Source: UMGS755 sp045597205
GTDB taxonomy: Bacteria > Bacillota > Clostridia > UBA1381 > UBA9506
Direction of reading: 5' to 3'
Assembly (NCBI GenBank): GCA_045597205.1
Contig: JAZODT010000063.1
Span: 1 to 8,931, forward strand
Length of the DNA: 8,931 nt
Within the stretch, counting starts at the first letter, position 1. Each line of letters starts with the position of its first letter. Positions 7,012 to 8,931 of this stretch are shown here, piece after piece. The notes below the pieces were generated by a model. The model did not search any database, was not told the origin of the DNA, and saw only the letters and a list, made by a program, of their open reading frames with translations. The translations under genes and the position numbers were made by a program.

Positions 7012-7033
7012 TTGTAAATCCCTCACAATTATA

Positions 7034-8701
7034 TTAAACTTCCATGATAACCGGTAAAATCATGGGCTTGCGTTTGGTTTTGGCATAAACAAAATCACTC
7101 ATGGCAATTTTTAAGCTGTTTTTAATACCCATCCAGTCTTTAATTTTCTTTTTCTGGCATTTTTCCAGTGCTAAAAGAGCGGCGTTTTTCGCTTCTTCCA
7201 TTAAATCTTCAGACTCTCTAACATATACAAACCCGCGGGAGAGTACATCAGGGCCGGAAAGAATTTCGCCGGTTTTTTTAGCGATGGTAACGGTCACAAC
7301 AATAATACCATCTTGTGCTAAATGTTTTCTGTCACGCAGGACAATGTTACCCACATCACCCACGCCCAAACCATCAATCAGCACAACACCGGAGGGCACC
7401 GTGTTATTTTGACGGATGCTGTGAGGCCCTAATTCAATGACCTGACCAATGTCTGAAAGAGCAATGTTTTTGCGGGGAATACCTGCTCGCTCAGCCAAGG
7501 CAGCGTGTAACATCAAATGCCTGTATTCGCCATGTACAGGAATGAAAAATTTGGGTTTAACCAAAGAAATTAAAAGTTTTAATTCTTCCTGACAGGCATG
7601 ACCGGAAACGTGTACATTTTCCAAAGATTTATAAATGACCTCGGCACCTTTTTTAAACAATTCATTAATCACGCTGGAAATGGCACGTTCGTTGCCGGGA
7701 ATGGGGCTGGCAGATACAATTACCATATCACCGCGTACAATTTCTACTTTTCTGTGCTCAGAAAATGCCATGCGGGACAAGGCGGACATTTCTTCACCCT
7801 GACTGCCCGTGGTTATAATACATAGTTGATTGGGGCGATATTTATTAATATCATCAATACTAATCATAACCCCTGCCGGAACGGACATATAGCCCAATGT
7901 CATAGCAACCTCAACCACGTTTTCCATACTGCGACCGGAAACGGCAACCTTTCGGTTATGTTGGTAGGCAGCGTTAATAATTTGCTGCACACGATGGATG
8001 TTAGAAGCAAAGGTTGCTACAATAATCCGCTTGTCCGAGGCTTCACGAAACAGCGCATCAAAGGTGCTGCCCACGGTAGATTCAGACATGGTGTAACCGG
8101 GACGCTCTACATTCGTACTGTCAGACAAAAGGGCAAGAACACCCTTTTTGCCCAGCTCTCCAAACCGAGCCACATCCAGCATGCCGCCTTCAATGGGGGT
8201 GGTATCAATCTTAAAATCACCGGAATGAAGCACCACGCCAACAGGTGTGTGCAAGGCGATGGCCACTGCATCAGCAATGGAATGGTTGGTGTGAATAAAC
8301 TCAGCACGAAAAGCACCTAATTTCACGGTGTCACCGGATTTAACACGCACCAGTTTGGTTTTTGAAAGCAAATGGTGCTCCTTTAATTTACATTCCACCA
8401 AACCAAGGGTGAGCCGTGTGCCATAAATGGGCACATTAATTTTTTTCAAAAAGTAAGGAATGCCGCCAATATGGTCTTCGTGACCATGGGTGAGCACAAT
8501 GCCCCGAATTTTATCCCGATGTTTTTCCAAATAACTAATATCCGGAATCACCATGTCAATGCCGGGCATGCTGTCATCAGGGAAAGCCATGCCGCAATCT
8601 AACACAACAATATCGTTGCCGAATTCAAATACCGTTAGATTTTTGCCGATTTCATTCAGCCCTCCCAACGGAATAATTTTTAATTTTAAATTTTTTGCCA
8701 C
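7034..8701 (-). CDS. rnj: Ribonuclease J (metallo-beta-lactamase/beta-CASP RNase)
   Basis: RNase J is a Zn-dependent 5'-to-3' exonuclease and endonuclease central to mRNA decay and rRNA maturation in Gram-positive bacteria. From the GTG at 8701 the protein has 555 residues, the length of B. subtilis J1 and J2. In that numbering: THGHEDHIGG (71-80; H72, H74, D76, H77), H140 in THTNHS-type context, HSGDFKID (159-166; D162), SDSTNVERPGYTMSE (193-207), the beta-CASP stretch ATFASNIHRVQQ (229-240) with SGRSM (255-259) and SQGE (300-303), then VHVSGHACQEEL (363-374; H368) and PVHGEYRHL (388-396; H390). The C-terminal domain is complete. All metal ligands are present. GTG is preferred because GGAGG (8709-8713) ends 7 nt before it; a TTG at 8707 is only 1 nt from that site. 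It is first in the operon, and only one RNase J gene is visible here. Confidence 0.97.
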   Translation of the reverse strand: MAKNLKLKIIPLGGLNEIGKNLTVFEFGNDIVVLDCGMAFPDDSMPGIDMVIPDISYLEKHRDKIRGIVLTHGHEDHIGGIPYFLKKINVPIYGTRLTLGLVECKLKEHHLLSKTKLVRVKSGDTVKLGAFRAEFIHTNHSIADAVAIALHTPVGVVLHSGDFKIDTTPIEGGMLDVARFGELGKKGVLALLSDSTNVERPGYTMSESTVGSTFDALFREASDKRIIVATFASNIHRVQQIINAAYQHNRKVAVSGRSMENVVEVAMTLGYMSVPAGVMISIDDINKYRPNQLCIITTGSQGEEMSALSRMAFSEHRKVEIVRGDMVIVSASPIPGNERAISSVINELFKKGAEVIYKSLENVHVSGHACQEELKLLISLVKPKFFIPVHGEYRHLMLHAALAERAGIPRKNIALSDIGQVIELGPHSIRQNNTVPSGVVLIDGLGVGDVGNIVLRDRKHLAQDGIIVVTVTIAKKTGEILSGPDVLSRGFVYVRESEDLMEEAKNAALLALEKCQKKKIKDWMGIKNSLKIAMSDFVYAKTKRKPMILPVIMEV

Positions 8702-8708
8702 AATCAAA

Positions 8709-8713
8709 CCTCC
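8709..8713 (-). promoter_or_regulatory. Ribosome binding site that decides the rnj start
   Basis: GGAGG ends 7 nt before the GTG at 8701 but only 1 nt before the in-frame TTG at 8707. This spacing favours GTG. The site directly abuts the 16-nt palindrome at 8714-8729. Confidence 0.8.
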
Positions 8714-8729
8714 GTTTTAAATTTAAAAC
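8714..8729. repeat. 16-nt perfect AT-rich palindrome next to the rnj ribosome binding site
   Basis: GTTTTAAATTTAAAAC equals its own reverse complement. Its edge touches the GGAGG site, and its outer G is shared with the CAAAATC/GATTTTG hairpin. It could be an operator for a dimeric protein, or a weak A-U stem near the ribosome binding site. The AT-rich content makes some palindromes expected by chance. Confidence 0.7.
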
Positions 8730-8877
8730 AAAATCTCTCTGCGATTTTGCCAATGTAATATATGCCTGCTGCTTAAGCAGGGCAAAAGCTCCCATCTCTT
8801 TCGGGAGATAAATTCAAAAAAACAATTTGTAAGTCGTGCTATGTAAAATATAGGTTATTGTGTGCATATAACCCCGC

Positions 8878-8883
8878 ATTATA
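8878..8883 (-). promoter_or_regulatory. Probable -10 box of the rnj operon promoter
   Basis: A perfect TATAAT on the minus strand is followed 6 nt later by GTTAT, placing the start near 8871. Upstream are A and T tracts (8896-8931) that could act as an UP-like element. The -35 is poor: the hexamer at 17-nt spacing is ATAAAA, and TTGATA lies only 7 nt from the -10. The position is right for the operon promoter, but its strength or sigma factor cannot be read. Confidence 0.55.
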
Positions 8884-8893
8884 TACAGTATAT
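8881..8893. repeat. 13-nt inverted repeat overlapping the rnj -10 box
   Basis: ATATAC-A-GTATAT is a perfect 6+1+6 inverted repeat covering part of the -10 box and the spacer. Its placement suits a repressor operator, but the AT-rich sequence makes chance occurrence plausible. Confidence 0.35.
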
Positions 8894-8931
8894 CAAAAAT
8901 TTTTATAATAATAAAGAGTTTTTTTAAAAAA

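Larger units (their letters stand above)
8702..8873 (-). promoter_or_regulatory. Structured 5' leader of rnj with competing stems
   Basis: About 170 nt separate the likely start of transcription (near 8871-8873) from the rnj start codon. In transcript order: a 5'-terminal hairpin GGTTAT/ATAACC (8873-8868 with 8858-8853, 9-nt loop); two alternative stems sharing bases, ATCTC/GAGAT (8809-8805 with 8798-8794) or CTCCC/GGGAG (8807-8803 with 8793-8789); the palindrome CTGCTTAAGCAG (8780-8769); a longer-range pair TTTTGCC/GGCAAAA (8787-8781 with 8751-8745); and a hairpin CAAAATC/GATTTTG (8749-8743 with 8735-8729) that cannot form together with it. A 16-nt palindrome and the GGAGG site follow. It matches no riboswitch family that I recognise. 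Control of rnj translation or stability through this leader is inference; E. coli rne is the known precedent of an RNase gene autoregulated through its leader. Confidence 0.45.

Noticed and set aside
7012..7033. SAM riboswitch upstream of metK
   Set aside because: Only 22 nt separate rnj and metK, far too short for any SAM riboswitch class, and no terminator hairpin is present.
7826..8320. Long open frame on the plus strand opposite rnj (164 codons)
   Set aside because: It lies wholly antisense to a strongly conserved RNase J gene and its translation resembles no family; it is a by-product of the coding strand's codon use.
8828..8846. Two TGTAA repeats resembling a WalR box in the rnj leader
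   Set aside because: The repeats are 14 nt apart start to start, while the WalR consensus needs 11, and the site would lie downstream of the predicted transcription start.
8894..8931. A/T tracts at the right edge as the tail of an upstream terminator
   Set aside because: No GC-rich stem is visible before them within the window, and they fit equally well as upstream promoter sequence.

Overview
The window looks like chromosomal DNA of a Bacillota (Firmicutes) bacterium, probably an uncultured Clostridia or Negativicutes relative. The reasons are an RNase J of the full 555-residue Bacillus type, a WalRK-like two-component pair, a PdaB-like polysaccharide deacetylase, GGAGG-type ribosome binding sites, AT-rich intergenic DNA and frequent GTG/TTG start codons. 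I cannot name a genus. Nothing points to a phage, plasmid, insertion sequence or CRISPR array; this is ordinary core chromosome.

All nine protein genes lie on the minus strand, so the biological order runs from high to low coordinates. A promoter and a structured leader of about 170 nt (8702-8883) precede RNase J (rnj). Then come S-adenosylmethionine synthetase (metK), an OmpR-family response regulator, its membrane histidine kinase, a class I cysteine desulfurase, a shikimate kinase homologue with altered active-site residues, a HIT-family nucleotide hydrolase, and the tRNA methyltransferase TrmO. Junctions are tight (overlap or 11-23 nt, except 62 nt before aroK). A strong hairpin only 2 nt after the trmO stop ends the run, so rnj to trmO reads as one eight-gene operon about 7.8 kb long. 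Past the hairpin a separate unit begins with a PdaB-like deacetylase that runs off the left edge.

Several products have an RNA or tRNA theme. RNase J matures and degrades RNA, MetK makes the methyl donor that TrmO uses on t6A37 of tRNA, cysteine desulfurase supplies sulfur for tRNA thiolation and Fe-S clusters, and HIT/HinT enzymes remove AMP from aminoacyl-AMP-type adducts. Joint regulation of these by the embedded two-component system is my inference.

No clearly new system is present. The points most worth a second look are: the rnj leader, with several mutually exclusive stems and a 16-nt palindrome abutting the ribosome binding site; the shikimate kinase homologue lacking the usual FR arginine and the third glycine of its GGG motif; a histidine kinase with no ATG start, whose only well-placed ribosome binding site points to an ATT codon; and a possible sigma-E-like promoter before the PdaB-like gene.
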